This document shows, in pieces, positions 7,885 to 17,392 of a stretch of 64,000 bases of DNA. This DNA comes from an uncultured Bacteroidales bacterium (lineage in GTDB: Bacteria; Bacteroidota; Bacteroidia; Bacteroidales; FEN-979), in assembly GCA_903887775.1 (NCBI GenBank), contig CAISRB010000007.1:310001-374000 (forward strand). Reading direction: 5' to 3'. The position numbers were made by a program, and so were the translations under genes. The stretch's first letter is position 1; each line of letters opens with the position of its first letter. The notes beneath the pieces were generated by a model that saw nothing but the letters and a program-made list of their open reading frames with translations, made no database searches and was not told where the DNA came from.

Positions 7885-9738
7885 ATGGGTGAAGAGCAAA
7901 AAGCGAAAAGTGAAAAGCGAAAGCTGAAGAGCGAATTTCATCGCGATTTGAGTAGCGAAAACTATTCACTCAATCACTCAATCACTTCATCTGTTAATCC
8001 ATCCCGTGACAGGATCTTATTTCTCATTCTCTTTGCCATCAGCATTTTTCTCACGATGAATTCGAACATCCGTGACGGGCATGTGAGGCATCCCGGAAAG
8101 ATATGGTCCGATGCTGCGCATTACTATGTATACATGCCGGCCACATTCATCTATGGATGGGATGCTTTCCGCTTTCCATACAAGATCGAAAAGAAATTTG
8201 AAGGCTTTCTGCTGAATGATAAAACAGGAAAGGTCGAAATAAAAGCCACCTGCGGAGAGGCTATTCTCCTTACCCCTTTCTTCCTGGCTGCCCATGCATC
8301 AGCCTGGGCTTTCAAACTGCCCATGGATGGATTTTCCTCCTTCTATCAGGTATTCATGCTCATCGGCTGCGTGTTTTACTTCGTCCTTGGTTTGTATTTC
8401 CTGAAGAAATTCCTCGACCGGTATTTCAGGCATGCAATATCCCTGGCCGTGATCCTGATACTGGCCTTCGCCACACAGCTTTATTTTTACGCATTTGACC
8501 AGGCGCTGATGTCGCATGTATACTCTTTTTTCCTGTTCAGCGCATTTATTTACCTGCTGAAGGTGTACCTCGACGGAGGCAAACGGTCAGCCACCCTCTT
8601 TGCCTTGTTAAGCCTGAGCCTGGCGCTGGCTGTTTTGCTGAGGCCCACGAATATTTTGGTTATTCTTTGGATGGCGTTTCTCGACCTGAAATCGGCTAGG
8701 GAACTTTGGCAGCGCCTGCTGTTCTTCCTGAATCCCAAACGCAGCCTTATATATATAGCCATACAGTTTATTGTCCTCGTTCCCCAATTCCTTTACTGGA
8801 AATACCTTTCGGGACATTACGTATACTATTCCTATCCCGGGGAGGAGTTTTTCTGGGGGTATCCTATGCTGCTGCAGATCTGGTTTTCACCCTTTAACGG
8901 CTTATTCCCCTATCATCCCGTATTTTTTCTTTTCCTGGCTGGAATGGTTATCATGATTTGCCGGAGGAAGCTGAACGGAATTTTTTCACTCGTTTTTTTT
9001 ATGCTGGCATCCTATGTTTTTTCGTGCTGGCATTGCTGGTTCTATGGAGGAAGTTTCGGATTCCGGCCCCTTGCCGAGTTTACGGTGTTTATGGCTTTGC
9101 CCCTGGGATACCTCATCAGCCGGATCATTGAATGGAAGAATTTGTTTCTGAAATCATCGATGGTTGTGATTTTCATGCTGCTCATCTTTTACAACCTGAT
9201 GCAGTTTTACCATTACCAGATATTCACTGCCGGCATGTGGTCATGGGACGACTTCTTCATCAAATTAAAGAATTGTGAGCTGGTTGATTATCCCCAGAAA
9301 ACCTATACCTGGAAAACCGATTTTTCAAATATATACGGGTACGAACCCGTCTTTCACACCTGGCAGCACGCACGCTCGAGAGTCATTGCAAGTTACTGCG
9401 ATAAAAACATATCCGACAATGTACATTATAAGCGCCGGCTTTCGGCCATCCTTGACCACCCGGTTGAAAGGATTAAATTGTCGGTATGGGTTTATGCCGA
9501 AGATGCCGATTCAACCCATGCAATCTGGGTCTGCCGTATCGACAGCGCAGGGACACTGATCTTTTTCAGGAGTATTTCATTTGACGATTTCGTAAATAAA
9601 AAGGATATTTACACCGAAGTTCACGGAACCATTGAGATTCCCGAATGGGTCGACCAGAATTCGGCCATCCATTTTTATATCTGGAATCCAAAAGGACGGG
9701 AATTCTATTTTGATGATATGACGATCGGATTCGAATGA
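7885..9738 (+). CDS. GT-C-like multi-pass glycosyltransferase with C-terminal DDL domain; N-tail encoded by repeat DNA
   Basis: 617-aa inner-membrane protein. Residues 1-45 are a hydrophilic tail rich in Lys, Ser and Glu. It is encoded by AAGCGAA-type heptamers and a short CAATCACT repeat, so the ancestral protein probably began near SRDRILFLILF. After the first helix comes a periplasmic loop with KIWSDAAHYYVYMPATF, whose Asp resembles the catalytic acid position of lipid-linked-sugar GT-C enzymes. About ten further helices follow. The C-terminal beta-rich domain ends HFYIWNPKG...FYFDDMTIGFE. The donor and acceptor are unknown. It is co-transcribed with the genes at 6425 and 9740 (gaps of 1-2 nt). 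Confidence 0.75.
   Translation: MGEEQKAKSEKRKLKSEFHRDLSSENYSLNHSITSSVNPSRDRILFLILFAISIFLTMNSNIRDGHVRHPGKIWSDAAHYYVYMPATFIYGWDAFRFPYKIEKKFEGFLLNDKTGKVEIKATCGEAILLTPFFLAAHASAWAFKLPMDGFSSFYQVFMLIGCVFYFVLGLYFLKKFLDRYFRHAISLAVILILAFATQLYFYAFDQALMSHVYSFFLFSAFIYLLKVYLDGGKRSATLFALLSLSLALAVLLRPTNILVILWMAFLDLKSARELWQRLLFFLNPKRSLIYIAIQFIVLVPQFLYWKYLSGHYVYYSYPGEEFFWGYPMLLQIWFSPFNGLFPYHPVFFLFLAGMVIMICRRKLNGIFSLVFFMLASYVFSCWHCWFYGGSFGFRPLAEFTVFMALPLGYLISRIIEWKNLFLKSSMVVIFMLLIFYNLMQFYHYQIFTAGMWSWDDFFIKLKNCELVDYPQKTYTWKTDFSNIYGYEPVFHTWQHARSRVIASYCDKNISDNVHYKRRLSAILDHPVERIKLSVWVYAEDADSTHAIWVCRIDSAGTLIFFRSISFDDFVNKKDIYTEVHGTIEIPEWVDQNSAIHFYIWNPKGREFYFDDMTIGFE
7893..7975. repeat. AAGCGAA-type repeat forming the 5' coding end of a GT-C gene
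   Basis: Units AAAGCGA, AAAGTGA, AAAGCGA and AAGCTGA at 7898-7935 are followed by degenerate AGCGAAT/AGCGAAA units and then by CAATCACT repeats to 7987. All lie after the ATG at 7885 and are read in frame. Confidence 0.75.
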
Positions 9739-9739
9739 T

Positions 9740-11512
9740 ATGGAAATGAAAAAAATACTGCCCCCATGGCTTGAGCCTGTTTTTTTTATTGTTGTTGCCG
9801 GCCTGGCTGTTTTCCTGTCCTTCAGCTATCATTCGGGGAAAGGTTATTTCAACTGGAAAAGCGAGATCTGGTCCGACAAGGCCGGAGCCTACATCTATCT
9901 GCCTGCGACATTTTACTATCACTGGGACCTGAAACAATGTCCTGAGAAAATGGATGAGAAAACGGGGTCAGGGTTCAGGTACGATACCATCAGCCGAAAG
10001 ATAATCACAAAAACCACCTACGGCATTTCCCTGCTTGTTTCTCCTTTCTTCATAGGGGTCCATTTAATTACAAAGGTTTTTCATATACCCCAGGACTGGG
10101 CTTTTGCGCCTGTTTATCACCGGATGACGGATATGGCTGCCGTATTTTATCTTGTGCTGGGATTGTTTTTTCTAAGGAGGTTTCTTGCAGGATATTTTTC
10201 GGAACTGCCATCCTTCCTGACCGTTTTCTTTTTGTTTGCAGGTACCGGTCTTTTTTATTATTCAACAGGAAGCGGCCTGATGCCTCCTGTTTATGCTTTT
10301 TTTCTCTCAGCCGTCTACCTGTTTTTCCTGCAGAAGTTTCTTGCCGGACCTCCGAAATACATTTATTTTCTGCTGTTTTCCCTGGCCCTGTCACTTGCTG
10401 TACTGATCTCACTATCGATGCTGCTTATGCTGGCCGTGATGTTCTTCCTGGATGTTTCAATCAGCAGCCAGTTAAAAGAACGCCTGGCCCTGTTGTTCAG
10501 GCTTAAGTATTTTCCGGTATTCCTGCTGATCCTGATCATTGTTTTTATCCCCCAGCTGTTGTACTGGAAGTACAGCAGCGGATCGATCTTTTCTTCAGAT
10601 CCGGCTTCACTTTGGTTTACGAACCTGCTTTCGCCCAGGCTGCCTGAATTATGGTTTTCCCCATTGAATGGCTTGTTTGTTTATGCCCCTCTGATGTTCC
10701 TGGTTGTTCTCGGGATGATCATGATGATCAGGAAGAAAGCCGTCAACGCCTGGCTCGGTCCGGGGATTTTTCTCATTCTGAGCTACTTTCTTGCATCCTG
10801 GTGGTGCTGGTATTTTGGCTGTTCCTTTGGACAGCCTCTTGTTATCGGATTCCTGCCGCTGTTCGGCATACCCCTGGCATTCCTGCTGCAGGAAACGATA
10901 AGCAGACGTGCATACCTGAGAACAGCTGCAATCCTTGTTTCTATGCTGCTTTTGTCAGCTTACACTGCAAGACTGAGCTTTACTTTCGAAGAGTGTTTCT
11001 TCGGATCAACCTGGGACTGGGCCCGGTTTGGCAGGATGCTGAATACCTCAAAAATACTGCCTTTCAGGCCTGCCTATTCGTACAGCAATGATTTTGAGAA
11101 CGCGGCGATGAACAACGGAGCGGCAACCACAAGGCTTGTTGCCAGGTCAGGGGATTACAGCCTGCTGTTCGACAGGGAGCATGAGTATAATGTTTACTTT
11201 TTTGAATACCTGAACAACCTGAAGCAGGCCGGCCAGCTGACGAAACTTAAGGTGACCTATCAGGTATTTAAAACAGGCAGTGCGCCGACCGGGGCCATGA
11301 TCATCTGCGAGATCCGCAACAACGGGATTACGCTTGCCTATCTGTCGAGGCCGCTCGATGTGCCCATGGCTACAACACGTAAATGGTATGCAGTGCCTGT
11401 TAATTTTGACATCCCGCAAAACCTGGATCCCTGGGCTGAGCTGAAATTGTATATATGGAACAGGGATAAAACCACGTTTTACGTGGATGACCTTCAAATA
11501 AATTCCGAATAG
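9740..11512 (+). CDS. GT-C-like multi-pass glycosyltransferase with C-terminal DDL domain
   Basis: 590 aa. After one N-terminal helix comes the loop EIWSDKAGAYIYLPATFYYHW, shared with the proteins at 7885 and 23295. Roughly ten hydrophobic segments follow (to about residue 430), then a periplasmic beta-rich domain starting near YSNDFEN and ending LKLYIWNRD...FYVDDLQINSE. This organisation fits membrane transferases that use polyprenyl-phosphate sugars on the periplasmic side, but no named family was recognised. The stop is immediately followed by the ATG of the AlgX-like gene (0-nt gap), tying glycosylation and O-acetylation genes into one transcript. Confidence 0.75.
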   Translation: MEMKKILPPWLEPVFFIVVAGLAVFLSFSYHSGKGYFNWKSEIWSDKAGAYIYLPATFYYHWDLKQCPEKMDEKTGSGFRYDTISRKIITKTTYGISLLVSPFFIGVHLITKVFHIPQDWAFAPVYHRMTDMAAVFYLVLGLFFLRRFLAGYFSELPSFLTVFFLFAGTGLFYYSTGSGLMPPVYAFFLSAVYLFFLQKFLAGPPKYIYFLLFSLALSLAVLISLSMLLMLAVMFFLDVSISSQLKERLALLFRLKYFPVFLLILIIVFIPQLLYWKYSSGSIFSSDPASLWFTNLLSPRLPELWFSPLNGLFVYAPLMFLVVLGMIMMIRKKAVNAWLGPGIFLILSYFLASWWCWYFGCSFGQPLVIGFLPLFGIPLAFLLQETISRRAYLRTAAILVSMLLLSAYTARLSFTFEECFFGSTWDWARFGRMLNTSKILPFRPAYSYSNDFENAAMNNGAATTRLVARSGDYSLLFDREHEYNVYFFEYLNNLKQAGQLTKLKVTYQVFKTGSAPTGAMIICEIRNNGITLAYLSRPLDVPMATTRKWYAVPVNFDIPQNLDPWAELKLYIWNRDKTTFYVDDLQINSE

Positions 11513-12802
11513 ATGATCGCAAAGAGACGTCTTTTCTTCAATGTGATTTTTCTTCTGGCCGTTTTTGCCATTCAGACCAGGACAGGGTTGATTCACAGCA
11601 AAGGCCTCGAAGGTTTTGTTCCGAAAGATTCGGTGCCCTCGTTCACGAACGAGAGCTGGATGAACGGGACGTACCAATCAGCATACAGCAATCATTTCAA
11701 TAATACCCTGGGCTTCAGGAGCGATCTGGTCAGACTTTATAACCAGATCGATTTTTCTCTGTTCGGCATTCCGCATGCAAATAAGATCGTTGTGGGCAAA
11801 GGGAATTATCTCATCGCCCAGCAATATATTGAAGCTTCGCTTGGATATGATTTTGCAGGGAAAGCTTCGATCGACCGAACGGTGGAGCTCATGAAAGCCT
11901 TGCAGGACAAGCTGGAGCAAACAGCTAAGGTCCATTTCCTGGTGCTGTTTGTTCCCGACAAAGGCACCTTCTACCCTGAAATCATTCCGCAGAGATACCT
12001 TAAAAAGAAACAACCGCTAACGAACTACGCATATTATACTGAGCGCTGCAAGGCCGCAGGCGTGAATCTTATCGATTACAATGCCTGGTTCCTGAAGATG
12101 AAGGATACCTCGAAATATATTCTTTACCCGAAAACCGGCATTCACTGGAGTACTTACGGATCGACACTGGCCATCGATTCGCTGATGAAATACCTGCGTT
12201 TAAAGTTCGGGCTTAACATTCCGGCCCTCATCATTGACAGCATTACGATGAGCAATAAGGCAAGGTACGAGGATGACGACATAGGGAGGACTCTCAACCT
12301 GATCAGACCTCTCTGGTATCCGCCTCTTGCATATCCTTCATTCCATTTTGTTGCTGATACCACGAAACCCAAACCCAGGGCTTTGTTCATTGGTGACAGC
12401 TTTTACTGGCAGCTGTATTATCCCGGTTTCATTGATCATATGTTCAGCAACAAGGAATTCTGGTACTATAACAAAGATGTTTACCCTGAGACTTTCGATG
12501 CGCCTAAATCGACAGGACAGCTGAACTATATTAAGGATGTCCTGAGCCAGGATCTGGTTGTTCTCATTCAGACCAATGCAGGATATGGCAATGTGGGCTA
12601 TGGTTTTGTGCAGCAGGCCTGGCAGGAGATGGGGGAGGGCAGCGACCGGGTGAAGGAGTTTGAAACACAGATACGCAATTCGCCCGAATGGTTTGAAAAG
12701 ATTAAGCAGAAGGCAGCTCAGAATAATGTCCCGCTGGATGAGCAGGTCCACCGTGATGCGGTATTTATGGCGAACCAGGAAATCATGAACAGCAAAAAGT
12801 AA
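11513..12802 (+). CDS. AlgX/AlgJ-like SGNH-type O-acetyltransferase accessory protein
   Basis: 429 aa with an N-terminal membrane anchor or uncleaved signal (residues 5-22). The SGNH-like domain shows FVPDKGTFYPE, the histidine segment GIHWSTYG (about residues 210-217) and the nucleophile segment LFIGDSFYWQ (about 290). These are the elements used by AlgX/AlgJ/DHHW proteins to place acetyl groups on exopolysaccharides in the periplasm. The next gene, 4 nt downstream, is an AlgI-like MBOAT that would supply acetyl across the membrane. This is the standard two-protein arrangement. The polymer is not identified. Confidence 0.85.
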   Translation: MIAKRRLFFNVIFLLAVFAIQTRTGLIHSKGLEGFVPKDSVPSFTNESWMNGTYQSAYSNHFNNTLGFRSDLVRLYNQIDFSLFGIPHANKIVVGKGNYLIAQQYIEASLGYDFAGKASIDRTVELMKALQDKLEQTAKVHFLVLFVPDKGTFYPEIIPQRYLKKKQPLTNYAYYTERCKAAGVNLIDYNAWFLKMKDTSKYILYPKTGIHWSTYGSTLAIDSLMKYLRLKFGLNIPALIIDSITMSNKARYEDDDIGRTLNLIRPLWYPPLAYPSFHFVADTTKPKPRALFIGDSFYWQLYYPGFIDHMFSNKEFWYYNKDVYPETFDAPKSTGQLNYIKDVLSQDLVVLIQTNAGYGNVGYGFVQQAWQEMGEGSDRVKEFETQIRNSPEWFEKIKQKAAQNNVPLDEQVHRDAVFMANQEIMNSKK

Positions 12803-12806
12803 GACC

Positions 12807-14264
12807 ATGGCATTCAGCAGCAGTTTGTTTCTTGTTTATTTCGTGCCGGCATTCCTGATCCCGCTGTTCCTGCTCGACCGGAAATTCAGGAATTACTGGA
12901 TCCTTCTTGCCAGCGTATTCTTCTATGCCTGGGGTGCCCCCTCTTTCGTGTTCATTGTGCTTGCTTCGGTACTTGTTGATTTTTATCTTTTACGGTGGAT
13001 GAGCAAGAAAGAAGGTGAAGTGCGGCAGGTCCTTTTCTGGCTTTCGCTGCTGCTTAACCTTGGGTTGCTGCTTTACTTCAAATACATGAACTTTTTCGTA
13101 GAGCAGCTCGACATACTCTTCGGCCATTTCGGCGCCAATCCTTCACCCTGGGTGAAGATCATGCTGCCGCTCGGGATCTCGTTCATTACATTCCAGAAGT
13201 TGTCCTATGCGATGGATGTGTACAAGAGGCAGTTCGCTCCGTTTGCGAAGCTTGAGTATTATGCGATGTACATCCTGATGTTCCCTCAACTGCTTTCAGG
13301 CCCTATTGTAAGGCCGAAGCAGATCGCAGCACAGATCATTGACAGGAGCGGGAATGAAAGCACGGATGACCGGCTGACAGGTTTTTTCCGCTTTGCAGTC
13401 GGCCTGGCAAAAAAAGTATTGATCGCCGATGTGCTTGGAGAACAGGTAAATGTGATCTTTGCAATGGATTCGGCCCAGCTTTCGACCGGGCTTGCATGGA
13501 TAGGGGCGATGGCCTATACATTCCAGATTTATTTCGATTTCAGCGGGTATACCGATATGGCTATAGGGATAGCCCGGATGATGGGCTTTAAACTGCCCGA
13601 GAACTTTAACAGTCCATACGTTTCAGGCTCCATCACCGAATTCTGGAAACGATGGCATATCACCCTGGGAAGCTGGTTTCGGGACTATGTGTTCCTCCCC
13701 CTGGCATATTCCACTTCAAGAAAACTGCCAAAGGAAAAATATCTGGGGATCCGCGCCGACAAAGTGATCTATCTCATAGCTACTTCAGTGACCTTCCTTT
13801 TATGCGGTTTCTGGCACGGGGCTGCATGGACATTCATCCTCTGGGGAGGCTACCAGGGAGTGTTCCTGATCTTCGACAGGCTGTTTCTCCTGAAATATTT
13901 TAAAAAGACAGGACGTATCGTAAGCGTGATCGTTACTTTCTTTATCACGATGTTCGGATGGGTTTTATTCCGCAGCGAAAGCCTGGAAGTTTTCAGGTTT
14001 TACATCAGGAGGATGTTTGCTTTCAGGGGAGGGGACAATGAGCTGTGGCTTAACCCCAGGTTTTGGACCGTGCTCGCGGTTGCAGTGGTGTTTTCGTTAA
14101 TAGGGTATAGTAAAAAGGTTGAAGGTTGGCAGGATCGTTTGTTTGATAAACCCGGGAATGCTGTCATTATCGGTTTCACAATACTTGCCATGCTGTTGTT
14201 TGTGCTTTCGCTTTCGGCAATAACTTCCACTGGCTTCAGCCCGTTTATTTACTTCAGGTTCTGA
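12807..14264 (+). CDS. AlgI-like MBOAT membrane O-acyltransferase
   Basis: 485-aa multi-pass protein of the membrane-bound O-acyltransferase family. Characteristic segments are LPLGISFITFQKLSYAMDVY, the FPQLLSGPIVRP motif and FDFSGYTDMAIGIARMMGF. Also present are FWKRWHITLGSWFRDYVF and CGFWHGAAWTFILWG, which holds the catalytic histidine. It probably moves acetyl groups from cytosolic acetyl-CoA to the periplasmic AlgX-like protein encoded just upstream. It is the last plus-strand gene of this operon; the convergent T9SS protein gene ends 1 nt beyond its stop. Confidence 0.93.
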   Translation: MAFSSSLFLVYFVPAFLIPLFLLDRKFRNYWILLASVFFYAWGAPSFVFIVLASVLVDFYLLRWMSKKEGEVRQVLFWLSLLLNLGLLLYFKYMNFFVEQLDILFGHFGANPSPWVKIMLPLGISFITFQKLSYAMDVYKRQFAPFAKLEYYAMYILMFPQLLSGPIVRPKQIAAQIIDRSGNESTDDRLTGFFRFAVGLAKKVLIADVLGEQVNVIFAMDSAQLSTGLAWIGAMAYTFQIYFDFSGYTDMAIGIARMMGFKLPENFNSPYVSGSITEFWKRWHITLGSWFRDYVFLPLAYSTSRKLPKEKYLGIRADKVIYLIATSVTFLLCGFWHGAAWTFILWGGYQGVFLIFDRLFLLKYFKKTGRIVSVIVTFFITMFGWVLFRSESLEVFRFYIRRMFAFRGGDNELWLNPRFWTVLAVAVVFSLIGYSKKVEGWQDRLFDKPGNAVIIGFTILAMLLFVLSLSAITSTGFSPFIYFRF

Positions 14265-14265
14265 T

Positions 14266-16422
14266 TCACCTCAGCAGCGTCACTGTGCCACGCACCTTGC
14301 CTGAAGTGCCGGCTGAATCGCCAAGCTCGTATGTAGCAATATAGGAATACTCGCCCATCGGGCAGGGGCCACCCTTGCATTTGCCATCCCAGCCTGTTTC
14401 CTGGTTAGTGGTTGAAAAAACCTGCTGACCCCATCTGTCGAAAACCCTGAGGGTGAAATTTACAAGAACAGGCCCGATTGGATGGAAGTTATCGTTAACC
14501 CCGTCGCCGTTGGGACTAAAGGCACCCGGAAAATATATCTGGTTGGAACAGTCATGGACGATGCAGGTGTCTTTTACCGCACATCCGTTCAGGCTTACCC
14601 TTACCCAGTATATCCCGGGCTCAGCTATCGTTAACAGTGAATCTTTCGATCCGTCCTGCCACTCGTAAGTAGCTCCGGTAACGGTGGCGTGCAGAACGAC
14701 AGAGGCATTGGAACATAATAAGGTGTCGTGAGTGAGATGTACAGGAATAGCCGGCTTCATCGTAATGGTTACTGTATCTGCCCCGGGACAGTGATTGGTA
14801 TCCGACGTATGCACCCAGTAAATGCCGGCGCTGTTAACCGTTAATGTGGGTGTCGTATCGCCTGTGCTCCAGATAAGGGAAGCGAAATTGGTACCGGGGT
14901 TAAGAAGGTATTTTTCTCCCTGGCAGATGGCCGTATCGGGTTTGATCTTTGTAGGGATAAGTGGATGGACATTGAGTTTAACCGTATCGCTTCCCAGGCA
15001 GCCGAATTTACTGATCTGGACCCAGTATATTCCTGACAGGCTCACTTCTATTCTCCGGGAAGTTTCACCGGTTGACCAGAGAATGGCGTCACAGTTTGGA
15101 CCTGCATCAAGGAATCCGCTGGTTCCGGCGCATATCGTACGGTCGGGGCCCAGCGAGATGGGTGGTTTGTCGACAACGACAATGCTTTTGCAGATATTCT
15201 GCTGGTTGGGTTGCCCTTCATTCACAGTCAGGCGGACATTGTATATTCCGGCAGAATCGTAATAATATGGAGGAGGATCAGTAAGAGATGAGGATGGGAT
15301 GGATGAATGCGTGCAGGTGATAAAGCTCAGACGGGTGATTGAAGTTGTAGGCTGGTTGCAAAGAAAAGTAAAAACAGTATCCTTGACTCTCGTGAGCTCG
15401 GAAAATTGCTGGGGCCTGTCGAGATGGCCTATATTGCCTAATGATACAGTGCTTGCCGAACCTGTAATGCCTTGGGGCATCAGCAAACGGAAAAGAATAT
15501 CGGGCCTGTCGCTGTAAATATATCGCGACATAAAGCCGTTGGTCTGCTCGCAATCCCTGATAAGCATTATGCCCATCGCATCAGATTTACATACTAATCC
15601 AAGGTCGGTCCAGATCGGGGAATTCAGCAAAGAAGAACCGAAGCTTCCACGGCTCAGTGTGCTGTTCGCTGAATTGACGACAAAACAGTAATACTTTCCG
15701 CCTTCCTGGACCAGGCTGAGTGGACCCGGGTGGCTGAATCCGAATGAATTCGAAATATCGGTAAATGCAGGAATGTTTGCAAGATTGTTTCCAAAATCGA
15801 TACGGAAAATTTTGTTCCCCAATGAGCTGCTGGTTATTCCGAACCAATGCTGGCTATCCTGCTGAACAATGACCAGTCCGTGCATACTGTATACTCCCGG
15901 AATCGGGCCTGAAGCGGTCAGAGTAGGGTTGTTTGCAAGTGAAGTCCCGAAATCCAGCCTCAGCAGTATGTCGTCGGAAACAATAAAACCATACCACAGA
16001 CCCCCGTCGTTTTTAATCTGTATTCCCTGTGTGCTGTCGCTTTTAATTCCCGCAAGGCTGATGGTGTTTCCTGAAAAGGGGTCATTCCGGAAGCTTGTTC
16101 CATGGAAGAAGCGTGTAGCCACATTTTTAAAATGGTTGGTGACAAAACTGTAACAGTTCTGCCCGTCCTGGGCAATAGTAATATATGCAGGCCCCCAAAG
16201 CAAACCACTCGTATTATTCATCACTGAACCTACAGGATCAGTCGCAGGGTTTCCGGAACAGAAACTCCAGTAGAAAGTCGACCCTCCGGTAGTCAGGTTT
16301 GTTATATTCACGAGCTTGTTTGTACAGATCGTATCAGGTATTGTAAAATCCGCAACCACCTGGGAATAAAGACGTGTGCAGGAGAGAAAAAGAAGAAAAA
16401 AAAGAATTCGTTTTATGTTCAT
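14266..16422 (-). CDS. Secreted protein with T9SS type B (gliding-motility C-terminal) sorting domain
   Basis: 718 aa from the ATG at 16422, chosen because it opens a clear signal peptide (MNIKRILFFLLFLSCTRLYSQ). An earlier in-frame start would run through the upstream GT2 gene. After a PKD-like opening comes a long region with repeated SFGSSLxNxPxxTDLG-type beta-propeller units. Three Ig-like modules follow (DTxICxGxxxxLxxG...IxWSTGETS...IYWVxxS), each about 80 aa. The last 90 residues match the CHU_C/type B sorting domain (FPGAFSPNGDGVND, FDRWGQQVFST, GWDGKCKGGPCPMGEYSY). It is likely an outer-surface or secreted protein. It starts 5 nt after the GT2 stop, in the same minus-strand operon. 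Confidence 0.9.
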   Translation of the reverse strand: MNIKRILFFLLFLSCTRLYSQVVADFTIPDTICTNKLVNITNLTTGGSTFYWSFCSGNPATDPVGSVMNNTSGLLWGPAYITIAQDGQNCYSFVTNHFKNVATRFFHGTSFRNDPFSGNTISLAGIKSDSTQGIQIKNDGGLWYGFIVSDDILLRLDFGTSLANNPTLTASGPIPGVYSMHGLVIVQQDSQHWFGITSSSLGNKIFRIDFGNNLANIPAFTDISNSFGFSHPGPLSLVQEGGKYYCFVVNSANSTLSRGSFGSSLLNSPIWTDLGLVCKSDAMGIMLIRDCEQTNGFMSRYIYSDRPDILFRLLMPQGITGSASTVSLGNIGHLDRPQQFSELTRVKDTVFTFLCNQPTTSITRLSFITCTHSSIPSSSLTDPPPYYYDSAGIYNVRLTVNEGQPNQQNICKSIVVVDKPPISLGPDRTICAGTSGFLDAGPNCDAILWSTGETSRRIEVSLSGIYWVQISKFGCLGSDTVKLNVHPLIPTKIKPDTAICQGEKYLLNPGTNFASLIWSTGDTTPTLTVNSAGIYWVHTSDTNHCPGADTVTITMKPAIPVHLTHDTLLCSNASVVLHATVTGATYEWQDGSKDSLLTIAEPGIYWVRVSLNGCAVKDTCIVHDCSNQIYFPGAFSPNGDGVNDNFHPIGPVLVNFTLRVFDRWGQQVFSTTNQETGWDGKCKGGPCPMGEYSYIATYELGDSAGTSGKVRGTVTLLR

Positions 16423-16427
16423 TTTAA

Positions 16428-17378
16428 TTAAAATTCCCCCATTGAAGACAGCGATTTTACCGGAACGTTGGAAACGTCGAAGTGCAGAAAAGCAATGAGC
16501 GACTGGAACCCCAGAATGACAGGCAATCCTGCCAGGATAACGGTCCCGGCAGTTGCAGCATGCAAGGTAATTATACTTTCCGACCATTTATACACCCCGA
16601 AGATCACACCGAACACCATAAATATAAAGGCCAGTATAAGTTCGAGCGAGCCTATATTGAAATCGCGGAGATAATAGTTATAGAATATCCGCTTGAGCAT
16701 ACGGCTGAAGTATTTAAACGGGAACTGGAAAGCAATGCGGTGTATCTTCAGATTGCTTTTTTCATTCCCGTATACGGCACGCATCGGCATCTCTGCAACA
16801 ACGGCCCTTATGGTGTTTAGCCTGAAAAGAATATCGCTTTCAAAAAAGAACCGCTTGTCGATACGCTCCAGGGGCAGGCTTTCCAGAGCATTACGATGGA
16901 TTGCTGTATACCCGTTGCTGGGGTCCATGAGGTTCCAGTAACCGCTTGCTGCCTTGTTCATGAACGACACGCCGGAGTTTCCCAGCTTGCGCAGGAACGG
17001 CATCTGGCGAAGGAAGGCCAGGTCGTAAAAACGGTTTCCCTTCACATAATCAGCCTGGGTTGTTTTGATCGGTTCTATAAGCTTAGGTATCAGTGAAGCA
17101 TCCATCTGTCCGTCGCCATCAAGCTTTACAACAATAACGGCTTTATCGGCGAGAGCCTGTTTGTAGCCGGTGATAACAGCCCCTCCGACACCCTTGTTCT
17201 TCTCATGGTACAACACCTTCACCCGGGTATCGGTGCAGTTTGCTTTCACAAAATCGCCCGAATGCTCGGGACAGTGGTCATCCACAAAATAAATACGGTC
17301 AACTTCGGGACCTATGCTTGCAATAACCTTCAGGATATGGTCCTTTACCTTATAACCCGGAATTACGACTGCTACCAT
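16428..17378 (-). CDS. GT2 glycosyltransferase, DPM1/polyprenyl-phosphate type
   Basis: 316 aa. The GT-A fold is visible from residue 1 (VAVVIPGYKVKDHI), with FVDDHCPE and the DxD-like LDGDGQMD near residue 95. A conserved GNRFYD follows. The C-terminal 80 residues contain two hydrophobic helices, as in bacterial polyprenyl-phosphate glucose/mannose synthases. It probably makes a lipid-phosphate sugar at the inner face of the membrane for the neighbouring GT-C proteins. It lies between the GT-C gene at 17393-19351 (14-nt gap) and the T9SS protein gene. Confidence 0.88.
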   Translation of the reverse strand: MVAVVIPGYKVKDHILKVIASIGPEVDRIYFVDDHCPEHSGDFVKANCTDTRVKVLYHEKNKGVGGAVITGYKQALADKAVIVVKLDGDGQMDASLIPKLIEPIKTTQADYVKGNRFYDLAFLRQMPFLRKLGNSGVSFMNKAASGYWNLMDPSNGYTAIHRNALESLPLERIDKRFFFESDILFRLNTIRAVVAEMPMRAVYGNEKSNLKIHRIAFQFPFKYFSRMLKRIFYNYYLRDFNIGSLELILAFIFMVFGVIFGVYKWSESIITLHAATAGTVILAGLPVILGFQSLIAFLHFDVSNVPVKSLSSMGEF

Positions 17379-17392
17379 GAATGTATTTTCGT

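Noticed and set aside
16423-16587. 55-residue N-terminal extension of the T9SS type B protein
   Set aside because: It overlaps the GT2 coding sequence and hides a clean signal peptide beginning at 16422.
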